From NCBI RefSeq assembly GCF_050003625.1, contig NC_134399.1, positions 149,166,473 to 149,230,472 on the forward strand: a stretch of DNA of 64,000 nt. The letters are read 5' to 3'. Of the stretch, positions 9,819 to 21,645 are shown in pieces. Below the pieces are notes generated by a model. That model made no database searches and was not told the DNA's origin. It saw only the letters and a program-made list of their open reading frames with translations. How positions within the stretch are numbered: the stretch's first letter is position 1; each line of letters starts with the position of its first letter. A program made the translations under genes and the position numbers. The DNA comes from Haematobia irritans (lineage: Eukaryota > Arthropoda > Insecta > Diptera > Muscidae).

Positions 9819-9849
9819 TTTGATAAAATACTTCTGAGTGGAATTTATA
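9819..9849 (-). promoter_or_regulatory. TATA box and possible initiator of the 9.2-kb gene
   Basis: On the minus strand TGTATAAATTCC lies at about 9850-9839 (TATAAAT 9849-9843). A TCA initiator-like triplet sits 26-28 nt downstream at 9823-9821, which would give a 5' leader of about 35 nt before the ATG at 9787. A strong TATA box suits a highly expressed tissue-specific gene. Confidence 0.5.
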
Positions 9850-11038
9850 CAAATGTTTCAATTCTATTTCCAATAGCTAATTTTGTTTAGGCCCGAAAAC
9901 CATATGCTTTTTTAGTCAAATATTTGAATTAAATAAAAAATAAACAATGTATGTAAGTGTGTGTGTCTGTTAAATATCCAAAACTTATGGCACTAATTCA
10001 CTTGAAAGTCAAGGTGTTTTTTAGAAATATTTAACGATTTTATGCTGATCTACCCAAATCATATTAGAGCTACTCGACAAATAACCTTGAAAAGGTTATT
10101 ACAGAGGTAATTATCAATATTTACAATATTTCTGTTAACAATATTTCCCTGTAGGAAATTGAGGTGACTTTAAGTTAATGAATTGTTAGTCATAACTGAG
10201 TCACAGGTGAGACAAAACCTAACTCACTTCCCATGTAAAATCCTATTCAGTTTTAACACGTGTTGTCATTGGAACGAGTCAGTCCTCACTCGAACCTGCA
10301 TAAGCTTCAGCTAACCAAAAGTTAGCTCAAAGTGAGTTAGCTTTAGGCTGATAATATATGAGCATACTATGAGTTAGCTCTTAACTGATTAGTTTATGGT
10401 GAGCTCTTTGTGGAGAATAAAACATTTTGTTTTTGTTTTATTATTTTTGATTCATTTTATTTTGAATTAATTAAAAAATAATAACAATTCAGATTTTTTA
10501 AAGTTATTTTACAATAAATAAAATATAACGTAAGTAAAAATTCGGATAATATTAGTTGAGTTCATCTTGTCTTGAGTTTGAGTGTTGTGTTAATTTTCTC
10601 GTTTAACTCAGAGGGAGTTGTACCTACTTTTGTAATGACGCACACTGAATGGAAGTGGCATTCGTCAGGGAAGTCCAAAAGGCTTAAGTGTATTTCCCAA
10701 TATATTCATCCTCAAACAGCCATTTAACACTTTTATTCTAAGTTTCCATTTATTCCTTCACTGATAATGATGGGTTCTAGTGGAAATAAGGAAAGTTTAA
10801 TTATTAAATTGCTTTTGAATTATGCATTTCTATGCTACTTACCGCTAACCGTGACAAAAAATTACAAAAGTTCTCTGAAAATAAAAACTAAATTGAAACA
10901 AATATAAAAAGCCAAATCCAAATTGACAGTTATAGAAGTAAATTAATTTTCTACCATGGGCTTACAATATCATAGCTTGCAATAGCTCCTACATAGTAAA
11001 AAAAATTTTGAAGAGAGATTATGCAATTTGCACAATAT
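9850..11038. other. Unassigned AT-rich DNA with GAGTTAGCT-type short repeats
   Basis: No gene recognised. Between about 10190 and 10400 the motif GAGTTAGCT and its relatives recur ('aaaagttagctcaaagtgagttagcttt', 'atgagttagctctta'), and related 'gtttaactcagagggagttg' lies near 10602. This may be an old TIR element whose ends I cannot place. Confidence 0.3.
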
Positions 11039-11045
11039 TAAGGGC

Positions 11046-11139
11046 GAGAGAAGTTCACCAATGTGGTATCACAATGGACTGAATAGTCTAAGTGAGCCTG
11101 ATACATCGGGCTGCCAACTAACCTAACCTAACCTAAACC
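11046..11139 (+). mobile_element. SINE, 5'-truncated, with (CCTAA)n tail
   Basis: Matches the 3' part of the SINE at 51047-51381 ('gagagaagttcaccaatgtgg', 'tgagcctgatacatcgggct'). It ends in repeated CCTAA and is flanked by a 7-bp duplication TAAGGGC (11039-11045 and 11140-11146). 5' truncation, a simple tail and a target duplication are the signs of LINE-driven retrotransposition. Confidence 0.8.
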
Positions 11140-11268
11140 TAAGGGCACATTTTTTATAAAACAAAGAAATTTTAATTAAAACAGAGTTCATATTTTTTAA
11201 TTGTTTGTTATTATCTTTAGGACACGAATAAAAGTTAGTTTATTCTTCCTATGAAACAGTTTACTTTT

Positions 11269-12433
11269 TATACCCTGTGCCACACTGTGGAACAGGGTAT
11301 TATAAGTTAGTACATATGTTTGCAACACCCAGAAGGAGACGAGATAGACACATGGTGTCTTTGGCAAAAATGCTCAGGATGGGCTCTTGAGTCGATATAG
11401 CGATGTACGTCTGTCCTTCTGTCCGTGAACACATTTTTGTAATCAAAGTCTAGGTCGCAGTTTTAGTCCAATCGACTTGGCTCAGAATAGATCCCTATTG
11501 ATTTTGGAAGAAATCGGTTCAGATTTAGATATAGCTCCCATATATATCATTCGCCGGATATGGACTAATACTGTCCCAAAAGCCAGAGTTTTACCCAATT
11601 TGGTTGAAATTTTGCACAGGGAGTAGAATTAGCATTGTAGCTATGCGTGCCAAATTTGTTTGAAATCGGTTCAGATTTGGATATATCTCCCATATATTGC
11701 TTTCGCCCTATTTACACTCATATGACCACAGAGGCCAATTTTTAACTCCGATTTAGTTGAAATTTTGCACAGGAAGTAGAATTAGCATTGTAGCTATGCG
11801 TGCCAAATTTGTTTGAAATCGGTTCAGATTTAAATATAGCTCCCATATATATCGTTCGCCCGATTTACACACATATGACCACAGAGGCCAATTTTTTGCT
11901 CCGATTTAGTTGAAATTTTGCACAGGGAGTAGAATTAGCATTGTAGCTATGCGTGCCAAATTTGTTTGAAATCGGTTCAGATTTAGATATAGCTCCCATA
12001 TATATGTTTTTCTGATTTCGACAAAAATGGTCAAAATACCAACATTTTCCTTGTTAAATCGCCACTGCTTAGTCGAAAAGTTGTAAAAATGACTCTAATT
12101 TTCCTAAACTTCTAATACACATATATCGAGCGATAAATCATAAATAAACTTTTGCGAAGTTTCCTTAAAATTGCTTCAGATTTAAATGTTTCCCATATTG
12201 TGTTCCACCCTAGTGCATTAGCCGACTTAAATTTTGAGTCTATAGATTTTGTAGAAGTCTATAAAATTCTGTCCAGATCGAGTGATATTTAAATGTATGT
12301 ATTTGGGACAAACATTTATATATAGCCCCCAACATATTTGACGGATGTGATATGGTATCGAAAATTTAGATCTACAAAGTGGTGCAGAGAATAATATACT
12401 CGGCCCCGCCCGACTTTAGACTTTCCTTACTTG
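11269..12433 (+). mobile_element. Family A dispersed repeat, full-length copy 2
   Basis: Starts TATACCCTGTGCCACACTG and has tandem units at about 11520-12010. It then has the tail 'gtggtgcagagaataatatac', the hairpin CGGCCCCGCCCGA and the end 'ttccttacttg'. The inverted copy of the head near the 3' end has decayed (AGAGAATAATA for AGGGTATAATA). Units 2-4 in this copy are more alike than in copy 1 ('gggagtagaattagcattgtag' recurs), showing recent amplification of the internal unit. Confidence 0.65.
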
Positions 12434-12474
12434 TTTTCGTTATATTCTCTGTGTAAAATATCAAGCGTACATAT

Positions 12475-12729
12475 TAGAGGTGTGAACGTGACACGAAATT
12501 GTGGTGACTCACTAAATTATCGTGACACGCGCGTGAGTAACTAATTTCGGAATCACGACATTTTTCGTGAGTCACGACATTTAAAAGATTTTCGGGCGTG
12601 AGTACAAATTTTCTTTTCGTGAGCGTGAGTCCTACCAAAAAATATCGTGCGTGGGTGTGCGTGAATAAGATTTCTCCGTCGTGTGTGTGCGTGAGCGTGA
12701 GCAAAATATTACTCACGTGCACACCTCTA
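12475..12729. mobile_element. hAT-type MITE with 8-bp target duplication
   Basis: 255-bp element with inverted ends TAGAGGTGTGAACGTGA and (reverse complement) TAGAGGTGTGCACGTGA. It is flanked by the identical 8-mer GTACATAT at 12467-12474 and 12730-12737. An 8-bp duplication with such ends is diagnostic of the hAT superfamily. The interior is packed with CGTGAG and GTCACGA motifs in both directions and codes for nothing. These may be multiple transposase binding sites, which is inference. Confidence 0.85.
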
Positions 12730-12737
12730 GTACATAT

Positions 12738-12880
12738 ATATGGGAGCTACATCTAAATCTTAACCGATTTAAACCAAATTTGACAGTTATCGTTACAATT
12801 TTAATCCTAATCTCGATCACGGTTGCCGCTCGAGTAGTTTTTTGGTAGTTACCACAAAACTACCGAACAAATATTTTTAT
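12738..12880 (-). repeat. Family A fragment, minus orientation
   Basis: Reads 'tatatatgggagctacatctaaatcttaaccgattt', the reverse complement of the family A unit. It fades into unassigned DNA before the satellite. Confidence 0.45.
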
Positions 12881-13430
12881 TTCTATTGAAAATTTATTTG
12901 TCAAAATTTTCTATAGAAATAAAATTTTGCAAATTTCTATTTTTTGTCAACATTTTATTTTTTATAGAAAATTTATAGAAATTTCTCTCAAAATTTTATT
13001 TTTATAGAAATTTTTCTCAAAATTTTATTTTTATAGAAAACTTTCTCAAAATTTTATTTCTAAAGAAAATTTTCTCAAAATTTTATTTCTATAGAAAATT
13101 TTGACAAAATTCTATTTCTATAGAAAATTTTCTTAAAATTTTATTTCTAACAAAAGTTTTCTTAACTTTTTATTTTTATAGAAAATGTTCTCAAAATTTT
13201 ATTTCAAAGAAAATTGTCATACAATTTTTTTTTATATATAAAATTTTCTTAACATTTTATTTCTATAAAAAAATTTCTTTCCTTCCAAAATAAAACGAAT
13301 CCAAAATTTTATTTCAAAGAAAATTGTCATACAATTTTTTTTATATATAAAATTTTCTCAACATTTTATTTCTATAAAAAATTTCTTTCCTTCCAAAATA
13401 AAAAGAATCCAATTTGGGTTTTTCCAAATG
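12881..13430. repeat. AT-rich satellite with a 110-bp tandem duplication
   Basis: Long run of the TTTCTATAGAAAATTTTCTCAAAATTTTA unit. At 13193-13302 and 13303-13410 a 110-bp block that includes 'ttctttccttccaaaataaaa' is repeated head to tail with few changes, so a segment of the array was duplicated recently. Confidence 0.7.
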
Positions 13431-13740
13431 TATTAAGTGAAGTGAAAAAGTGTTTATTAAATGGTTTTGTAGACAACTCGTTTATTTAACAATGCACTTG
13501 AATAAATCAATATCACTTTGTCTGGCTGATTTCGGCTTTGTTTCTTTCATAATGTAGTATAAAAAGCCATAATGTTAGGTATAGAAAAAAAAGAAATCCA
13601 TTATATTTCCACAAATTTAAATTTTTATTTTTAGGTCAATGACAAGGCACCTCCTTCATACAGCTGTATGCGAAGTCTGGGGCGATATTAGATTCTGAAC
13701 AAATCTGGTGTCACTTCACTTTTAGTGAAACCATAGTTTC
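13431..13740. other. Unassigned spacer
   Basis: No open frame or clear repeat. It includes a moderately complex patch 'ggcacctccttcatacagctg' near 13643-13670 that I could not assign. Confidence 0.25.
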
Positions 13741-14455
13741 ACTTTGATTTGCTCAAAAATTTGCATAAGGAGTACAATTAGTAATATAGTCAAATGTGCA
13801 AAATTTGGTGGACATCGGTTAAGATTTAGATATAGTTCCCATACAAATCTCCCGTCCGAGTTATATTCATATGACCTCCGGAGAACATATTTTCACTTTG
13901 AGGCCAATGATTCACTCCGATTTACTTCAAATTGTGCATAGATAGTATACGGACGAAAAATACTGTTTTTCATATGTTTGGGTGTAAAAATTATATGTTT
14001 GGAACTCGAATTTTTTAACACAATATTTTTAAGTGCAATCATATATATATAGCATAAAATGTTTCGACGCAAAGGAAATGTCATTAATTTTTTTATTACC
14101 AGTATATGCCCTAAGTTGAAACATAATATGTTTGAACAATACAAACAATATTTTATTTGGACCAATGCTGAAAATATATATGCTTGAAGCAAAATGTGTT
14201 TGGGGTATATGTTACAGAAGCGATTTTTTTTGAGGGTGTAGAATTAACATTCATTCAGTGCATATCGAATTTGGTTGAAATTGGTTCAGATTTAGATATA
14301 GCTCCCATATATATCTTACGTCCGATTTGCACTTATATAACCCCTGAAGCCAGGATTTTGCTCTGATTTGCTTCAAATTTTGCACCATTGATAGCACCAT
14401 TAAGTGTGACAAATTCGGTTCATCCCCTATATAAACGTACATTTACAGAAATGCT
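13741..14455 (+). repeat. Fragments of family A units
   Basis: Two pieces (13755-13945 and 14236-14440) carry 'ggttaagatttagatatag', 'ggttcagatttagatatagc' and 'cccatatatatcttacgtccg'. They are split by about 290 bp of unrelated AT-rich DNA. No ends are preserved. Confidence 0.5.
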
Positions 14456-15760
14456 CTATTTCACCCGAGTTAGTTAAGTTTAGTGCAAATTTTTAGCGCA
14501 TTTTACTACGCAACAGTCTAAATATAATATATCGTTGTAAAGGTATTGAGGAAAGCTTTATTCTTCTAGTGGGAAAAATCGAAAAAATACGAAAATTTAA
14601 ACTTTTTGGGACAAGGACCAAATTTTTTTGAAAAAATACAATATGACTTGAATCCTTTATAACTTTTGAACTAATAATGGAATCATAATGATTGTTTCAG
14701 AATTTTCCAAGAAAAATTGTTTCAAGAAATGTTGCTGAATGCATCATTACCTAACTTCGTATCAAAAATCACCAAAGTGGGGACATACAGTATGTCAAGA
14801 AAGTCTTTTGACATTGCCAAATATTTCAAATTCCAGAAATAATTGAAATATTAAATATTTTATTTTTTGCAGTAATGCTGTGTACTTTGCAAAATACATA
14901 ATAAAATATTTTTAAAAATTCATTATATTTAATTTTTGACACTTTCTTAACATACTGTGTGTTAAAAAAAAAACGATATTTTTTTTAATTTGCAAATATC
15001 TCAGCTGTTTACCGGTAGGATATTGAAATCTGTTACAGGCTTTTCGGAAAAGAGATCTGCTTAGCAATCGGTACTTTTCCAAATGAGAATTTCTAAAACA
15101 ATTTTTTTCTTTTTAAAAATTTGCCGATTTTGGGTTGAGCAGAACAAATATACACTCGACCAAATTGCCCGATAAAAGCTTAAAAAATATCTTTATTTTG
15201 TTTTCTATAAGAACCAAGCAAAAAAGTCCAGACAGAAGTACATATAGAAAGAATGTACGTGCATTTTTCGAAAAAAATTTTCAAAATTCTGTATTTATTT
15301 TTTTAATTCCAAATTGTGGACTCAACAACTTTTAACCTAAAGCCCATAGGTAGACAATTTTTCCCTTTAAGAAACTATGAATTTTGTAAAGAATGCAGTT
15401 AAGAAATTAAAACATGGATCCGCCTAAAAACGGAAATTTTCAAAAAAAAAAAAAAAATGTGGGCCCATACCTCGCGAAATATAAAATATATTCGCACACT
15501 TACGTTTTTTTTTTTGGTGGGGATATATAAGATCTATCCAATCATCGAAATCGGTCCATAATTTCGGATTTAAGAGCTAAAACGAAAGTTCATACCCCCG
15601 AAGTGACCAACTTTCAACGCCTACAGGACTGCAAACTTAGAGGAAATTACCTCAGCTTTCACACAAAGAAAAAATTATATTATCATCTTTATTAAATTAT
15701 GTTATTATTTGTATACCAAAAAAGACGGTGTGGAACCACTGTGCATCGGTCCATAATTAC
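14456..15760 (+). repeat. Family D dispersed repeat, copy 1
   Basis: Shares several long stretches with 44150-45860: 'atctcagctgtttaccggtagg', 'cgaaaatttaaactttttggg', 'aagaaatgttgctgaatgc' and 'gtgaccaactttcaacgcc', all in the same order. It is non-coding. The right end runs into a family B fragment that was hit by the mariner at 15764. Confidence 0.55.
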
Positions 15761-15763
15761 ATA

Positions 15764-17054
15764 ACAGGTTGGCTGATAAGTCCCCGGTCTGACACATAGA
15801 TGGCGTCGCTAGTATTAAATTCATATTATTTTCATATATTACCAACCTTCAAATGATTCGTGTCAAAATTTGACGTCTGTAAGTCAATTAGTTTGTGAGA
15901 TAGAGCTTCTTTTGTGAAGCAACTTTTGTTATTGTGAAAAAAATGGAAAAAAAGGAATTTCGTGATTTGATAAAATACTGTTTTCTGAAGGGAAAAATAT
16001 GGTGGAAGCAAAAACTTGGCTTGATAATGAGTTTCCGGACTCTGTCCCAGGGAAATCAACAATAATTGATTGGTATGCAAAATTCAAGCGTGGTGAAATG
16101 AGCACGGAGGACGGTGAACGCAGCGGACGCCCGAAAGAGGTGGTTACCGACGAAAACATCAAAAAAATCCACAAAATGATTTTGAATGACCGTAAAATGA
16201 AGTTGATCGAGATAGCAGAGGCCTTAAAGATATCAAAGGAACGTGTTGGTCATATCATTCATCAATATTTGGATATGCGAAAGATCTGTGCAAAATGGGT
16301 GCCGCACGAGCTCACATTTGACCAAAAACAATAACGTCTTGATGATTCTGAGCGGTGTTTGCAGCTGTTAACTCGTAATACACCCGAGTTTTTCCGTCGA
16401 TATGTGACAATGGATGAAACATGGCTCCATCACTACACTTCTGAGTCCAATCGACAGTCGGCTGAGTGGACAGCGACCGGTGAACCGTCTCCGACGCGTG
16501 GAAAGACTCAAAAGTCCGCTGGCAAAGTAATGGCCTCTGTTTTTTGGGATGCGCATGGAATAATTTTTATCGATTATCTTGAGAAGGGAAAAACCATCAA
16601 CAGTGACTATTATATGGCGTTATTGGAGCGTTTGAAGGTCGAAATCGCGGCAAAACGGCCCCATATGAAGAAGACAAAAGTGTTGTTCCATCAAGACAAC
16701 GCACCGTGCCACAAGTCATTGAGAACGATGGCAAATATTAATGAATTGGGCTTCGAATTGCTTCCCCACCCACCGTATTCGCAAGATCTGGCCGCCAGCG
16801 ACTTTTTCTTGTTCTCAGACCTCAAAAGGATGCTCGCAGGGAAAAAATGTAGCTGCAATGGGGAGGTGATCGCCGAAACTGAGGCCTATTTTGAGGCAAA
16901 ACCGAAGGAGTACTACCAAAATGGTATAAAAAAATTGGAAGGTCGTTATAATCGTTGTATCGCTCTTGAAGAGAACTATGCTGAATAATAAAAACGAATT
17001 TTGACAAAAAATGTGTTTTTCTTTGTTAGACCGGGGACTTATCAGCCAACCTGT
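15764..17054 (+). mobile_element. Himar1-type mariner transposon (irritans group), near full length
   Basis: 1291 bp. The terminal repeats start ACAGGTTGGCTGATAAGTCC and continue CCGGTCT at both ends, as in Himar1 from the horn fly. TA is duplicated at 15762-15763 and 17055-17056. The element sits inside a family B fragment ('ccataattaca' / 'taaagccctcatataaaccg'), so it is younger than that repeat. It encodes a broken transposase. Confidence 0.92.
15943..16988 (+). pseudogene. Himar1-like mariner transposase, two inactivating mutations
   Basis: The reading frame from the ATG at 15943 to the stop at 16986-16988 is 1046 nt, one short of the 1047 expected for a 348-residue Himar1-type protein. 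The missing base is in the A-run near 15990-15994, so the first 16-17 codons are out of frame with the rest. A second lesion is TAA at 16332-16334 in place of a Gln codon after FDQKQ. The catalytic triad is still readable: MDETWLHHY, FHQDNAPCHKS and LAASDFFLF, with 34 residues between the last two Asp residues (DD34D). Intact family members are nuclear cut-and-paste enzymes that recognise the 27-bp ends. This copy makes no full protein, but its lesions are few and so it is young. Confidence 0.9.
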
Positions 17055-17056
17055 TA

Positions 17057-17384
17057 TAAAGCCCTCATATAAACCGATCCCCATCGATTTGACCTCCAGA
17101 TGCACTTGTAAGAGCATATTGAAATTTGGCCCTTTAATTATCATGCGAAAATCGTTTATGATAATTACTATATTATGTTAAACTAATTTACAAAATAGAT
17201 TTTTTTTTTTAATGTACATTTGATGAGATGTGACTTTTCTTATGTAGTTTGATGTGCTGAATTCGAAAAAAAATGTTATGGAACAGTTTTTGAGATATCC
17301 CGCTATTTTTAGTTTTTCGCTCTTTTTTCACTAAACAAATGTACATTTTCTGTGTAAACTAGTGTTATTATTAAGAAAATCCTC
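17057..17384 (+). repeat. Family B fragment with 'gagatatcccg' tail (right of mariner)
   Basis: Continues the repeat interrupted by the mariner ('catataaaccgatccccatcg'). From 17190 it carries the same tail as 7770-7925 ('tttttgagatatcccgctattt', 'ttagtttttcgct'). Confidence 0.55.
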
Positions 17385-17388
17385 TATA

Positions 17389-17853
17389 CACTAATAGAAA
17401 AAATTACGTTGCATAGTCGTGAACGGACGGTGACAAAATGAAACGGAAACGTTCATAAAAAATCAAAACGGAATGTTCACAATTTCGTCCACGGGCGTTC
17501 ACGATTTCATGAACGGCATTCGTTTTTCTTTGGCCATGATAAGTCTTAAAATAATCGTTAGACGTTATTATGGCAACTCATCGGTGGTGCAATGTGCTAA
17601 GGCGACTGTTAACGCGTATGGTGCAGAAAACACAGGTTCGAGTCACGCTAGCGGAAATCTTTTTTTAATTTTGTTTATAAAGTCGTAACCAGATCATGAA
17701 CGCTGGTTGTTGTTTTGACAACGCATGGTGTCATTTTATCGTTGTCAGATTGACACCGCCTGTTCTCAGTTTGACACCACATGTGTGTTGATTCACTTTC
17801 ATGAACGAATCGTTTTGAAATGAGCACGCCGTGCATGATTTTTTCTATGGGTG
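17389..17853. mobile_element. 465-bp TIR element carrying a tRNA-like module
   Basis: Ends are inverted (CACTAATAGAAAAAATTACG and, reverse complemented, CACCCATAGAAAAAATCATG). The element is flanked by TATA on both sides (17385-17388, 17854-17857). The interior has several 'cgttcacgatttcatgaacg' style inverted motifs near both ends and a tRNA-like segment in the middle. There is no transposase. Confidence 0.65.
17578..17655 (+). repeat. tRNA-like module inside the 465-bp TIR element
   Basis: A box-A-like GGTGGTGCAATGTGCTAAGG is followed by box B GGTTCGAGTC about 38 nt later, in tRNA order. The stems are imperfect, so this is not a working tRNA gene. Confidence 0.4.
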
Positions 17854-17857
17854 TATA

Positions 17858-19895
17858 AACCGATCAAGAACTAGAGAAGCTTAAATAGGTATTTATTCTG
17901 CCTTTTTATCTAAGATATACTCAATATGACTAGCTTAAATTAATTTTTTTACTTTTAAAATCACTATATTTTAAATTTTTTTTTTTATTTTTTTCATAAT
18001 AAGCTGGGCGATGCTGGATTTAAAGTGAATACCGCAATCAACTATCAAAAAAATTGGTGTTTGCCGTAGAATACGGCCCCATATTGCATTGGTGGAAATG
18101 CCTCTTGCCGAAATTCCCCAATAACAAATGAAAGACAGAGATTTTGATATTTTTTAAATATTTTTCATGTTCTCATGTATTTGAAAAAAATTATTTAGTT
18201 TTTTTTTACTGCAGTTTTCTTTTCGGATTTTTTGGTTTTTTATAATTATGCATAATTTTATAATTTATTTATAACAATAATAACTAAATTATCTTTTGGT
18301 TTCATTTATTATTTGATAATGATTTGGTTTTCTTTTTTTTTTTTTTTTGTTTTTATTTAATTCGTAGTCTGTGGTGTGGACAAAAATTTGTTTATATTTC
18401 TTTGTTTTTTTTTTATTGTTAATAGAAAAAAATGTACAAGAATTAATTTATGAGAACGAATTATTTTGTTTCATTATGGAAATTGAACCAAGGACAAAAA
18501 AATGAATTTACTTTTGTTGTATTTTAATCAAAGTTTTTTTTACTTTTCGAACAACTTTTTTAAAAATCCAGCGTTTCGCAATAAATAATTTTAAGTCCTT
18601 TGCTAAATACGTAGTCGAGCTATTATATATAACCTTTTTCCTCAAATAAATAATCCTTTAGTTTAAATGAAAAATAATAAACTATCATAACAAAAATCAT
18701 TACAAAATTTACAATTCTTTGCAGACCTTAAACCTTTCTATTTTTCAACATACATATATTCTATAATTTTATAGAACGCTTAGGAAACAGTTTTCGAAAT
18801 TTTTATAATTCCGTTCATATTAACAAATTTATTTGGACTTCATTTTGTATTATGAAAGAATTTTTTTCCAAGTGTAATTGCAAACAAAAATAATGCACCC
18901 ACAATAATGTAGAATATTTATAGAAATCTGGAAAAAAAATTTCGCTATAGAACTTTCGCCATATCAATTCGTTTGGCATCCTGGTAATAGTTTTATTCAA
19001 CTTACCTAAGGATAAAGGGACGATATAAATGGATTTTGTTCTCTATTCGACCCTTTTAATTGTCCAATGTAAATCAGTAACTCGAGCTAGATTAGTTACT
19101 GATTTACATTGGAACGATATAAACAATATAATATAAACTTCAGTAAGCTACGCCCAACATATGCTGCACACATGGAATTACTTGGTAGCTTTTGAGACCT
19201 TAGATAAGCACAACTTTTTTTCTATAAATTTCCTTTCAATATCAATTCGGCACAAATATTTAAAATGATTCTTTAAAGATAATATATTTTAGCATATTCT
19301 TTTTTTAGATTTTCCAAAGACATAAAAACTTTATCTTTTGTAGGATTCTATTGTTCTATTCTTTAGTCAAGAACATTTCGATTGTCCATAATATACTGCA
19401 TGTTTTGCTATATATTTTCCAATGATATACAAAAAGTACCCTCGAATTTCTACACGCCATCCAGAACTAAAGTTGTTAGTATCCGAATCTGTAGCTATTG
19501 TGGTGAAATATTTATAAATGTTGCATGAATATTACAGTTGAAACGTGCTAAATTCACCACGTAAATGTACTTTCATAGCCAATTTCCAAATTAGAAATCA
19601 TTGACTTTACTTAAAGACACGTCTTGGACTCATTTCAAAGAACACGTTCTGGGAAAATTTATTAGGACCATCCCATAGACAGGTGTTCACGAATGAGGCT
19701 GGAAAAACCTCTTAGGAATATGTTTCATTGCGATCAACCGAATGCCATCAGTTTGGAAAAATTCTTTCTGCATTTATCTACCTTAGAAATATTTTTTTGG
19801 TTATGCCAAAATTATTCCAACTGTTCTGTACACTAACTCGGGAAGTACATGGTGTACAAAGTTATAGAGACCAGTATTGCCATTCTTAGGGATTT
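17858..19895. other. Unassigned T-rich DNA with one complex island and one perfect hairpin
   Basis: Mostly poly-T/poly-A-rich non-repetitive DNA. At about 18000-18135 there is a GC-balanced island with GCCGTAGAATACGGC. Its minus strand is open for more than 45 codons (for example NAIWGRILRQTPIFLIVDCG), but I could not identify it. It may be repeat-derived. Confidence 0.3.
19063..19113. other. Perfect 20-bp stem, 11-nt loop hairpin
   Basis: The arms TCCAATGTAAATCAGTAACT (19063-19082) and 19094-19113 are exact reverse complements and are separated by CGAGCTAGATT. 'cgatataaa' occurs on both sides (19021 and 19114). It could be the relic of a small MITE, or a transcribed hairpin. Confidence 0.6.
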
Positions 19896-19899
19896 TTAC

Positions 19900-21645
19900 C
19901 TAAAGGTTAAGTTCCAGTTTAGCCGCTAAAATCGTCATTTTTTCACGATTACTTTTCTTTAATAATCCGTTTTAAGGAATAAAATCTTTGTGAAAATTTG
20001 CTTTGGGCTATTCCACATCAATAATGAAACATGCAACAATTATGTATAATTTTATGCCTTTTTATACCCTCCGCCATAGGATGGGGGGGTATATTAACTT
20101 TGTCATTCCGTTTGTAACACATCGAAATATTGCTAAAGTATATATATTCTGGGTAGTGGTGAAATTCTGAGTCAATCTAAGCATGTCCGTCCGTCTGTTG
20201 AAATCACACTAACTTCCGAACGAAACAAGCTATCGACTTGAAACTTGGCACAAGAAGTTTTTGTTGATGTAGGTCGAATGGTATTGAAAATGGGTCATAT
20301 CGGAACACTTTTACGTATAGCCCCCATATAAACCGATCCCCAAATTTTGCTTGCGGAGCCTCTAAGAGAAGCAAATTTCATCTGATCCGGCTGAAATTTG
20401 GTATATGGTCCACATCGGTCCATAATTACATATAGCCCCCATATAAACCGATCCCTAGATTTGGCTTGCGGAGCCTCTAAGAGAAGCAAATTTCATCCGA
20501 TCCGGTTTAAATTTGGTACATGGTGTAAGTATATGGTATCTAACAACCATGCAAAAATTGGTTCACATCGGTCCATAATTATATATTGCCCCCATATAAA
20601 CCGATCCCCAGATTTGACATCCGTAGCCCCTTGGAAGAGCAAAATTCACCCGATCGGGTTGAAATTTGGTACATGGTGTAAGTATATGGTCTCTAATAAC
20701 CATGCAAAAATTGGTTCACATCGGTCCATAATTATATATAGCCCCCATATAAACCGATCCCCAGATTTGACCTCCGGAGCTATTGGAGGAGCAAAATTCA
20801 TCCGACCCGGTTGAAATTTGGTACGTGTTGAAATTGTAGGTGCAAAATTCATCCGACACGATTGAAATTGGAGGTGCAAAATTCATCCGACACGATTGGA
20901 ATTTGGTACGTGTTGAAATTTGGTATATTGCGCTAGTATATGGCCGCTAACAACCATGCCAAAATTAGTCCATATCGGTATATAGTTATATATAGCCGAT
21001 CCCCAAAAATAATCTACCGAAATTTTATTTCTATAGAAAATTTTGTCAAAATTTTTTTGTATAGAAAATTTTGTCAAAATTTTTTGTATAGAAAAATTTG
21101 TCAAAATTTTTGTCTATAGAAATTTTTGTCAAATTTTTTTTCTATAGAAAATTTTGTCAAATTTTTTTTCTATAGAAAATTTTGTCAAAATTTTTTTGTA
21201 TAGGAAATTTTGTCAAATTATTTTTGTATAGAAAATTTTGTCAACATTTTTTTTCTATAGAAAATTTTGTCAACATTTTTTTCTACAGAAAATTTTGTAA
21301 AAATTTTTTTCTATAGAAAATTTTGTCAAACTGAATTATTTACGTATTTAATCGGCCTTTTTTGTTTAATATATACCCCGTATGGACTAACTTACAATTG
21401 AGAAGACCGTTTTAAGAAGTTTTAAGATACCTTGCCATCGGCAAGTGTTATCGCAACCCGAGGAATTTGATATTGGATGACAATATCTAGTACGAGTTTC
21501 TATGCATTCCATGGTGAAGGGTATATAAGATTCGGCCTGGCCGAACTTACGGCCGTATATACTTGTTTACTGATTTAGTTTTCACTTTAGTGAAAAAATG
21601 ACGATTTTAGCAGCTAAACTCGAACTTAATACCCACCTTAATTGG
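19900..21645. mobile_element. TIR element (family H) split by a family B repeat
   Basis: The left arm near 19905-19952 ('agttccagtttagccgctaaa', 'tcgtcattttttcac') is inverted at 21588-21640 ('gtgaaaaaatgacgatttt', 'agcagctaaactcgaactt'). Between the arms lies a complete family B element (20063-21565), which therefore landed inside the older element. Confidence 0.6.
20063..21565 (+). mobile_element. Family B dispersed repeat, complete copy, DINE-1/Helentron-like
   Basis: Starts TATACCCTCCGCCATAGGAT. It then has the 'aactttgtcattccg' and 'tccgtccgtctgttgaaatc' region and four tandem units ('cccccatataaaccgatccc', 'ccgatccggttgaaatttgg'). Next come the CTATAGAAAATTTTGTCAAA satellite (21015-21335), an inverted head (ATGGTGAAGGGTATATAAGA), the hairpin TTCGGCCTGGCCGAA and the end GTATATACTTG. 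It is non-coding and has the same layout as families A and C. Confidence 0.7.
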
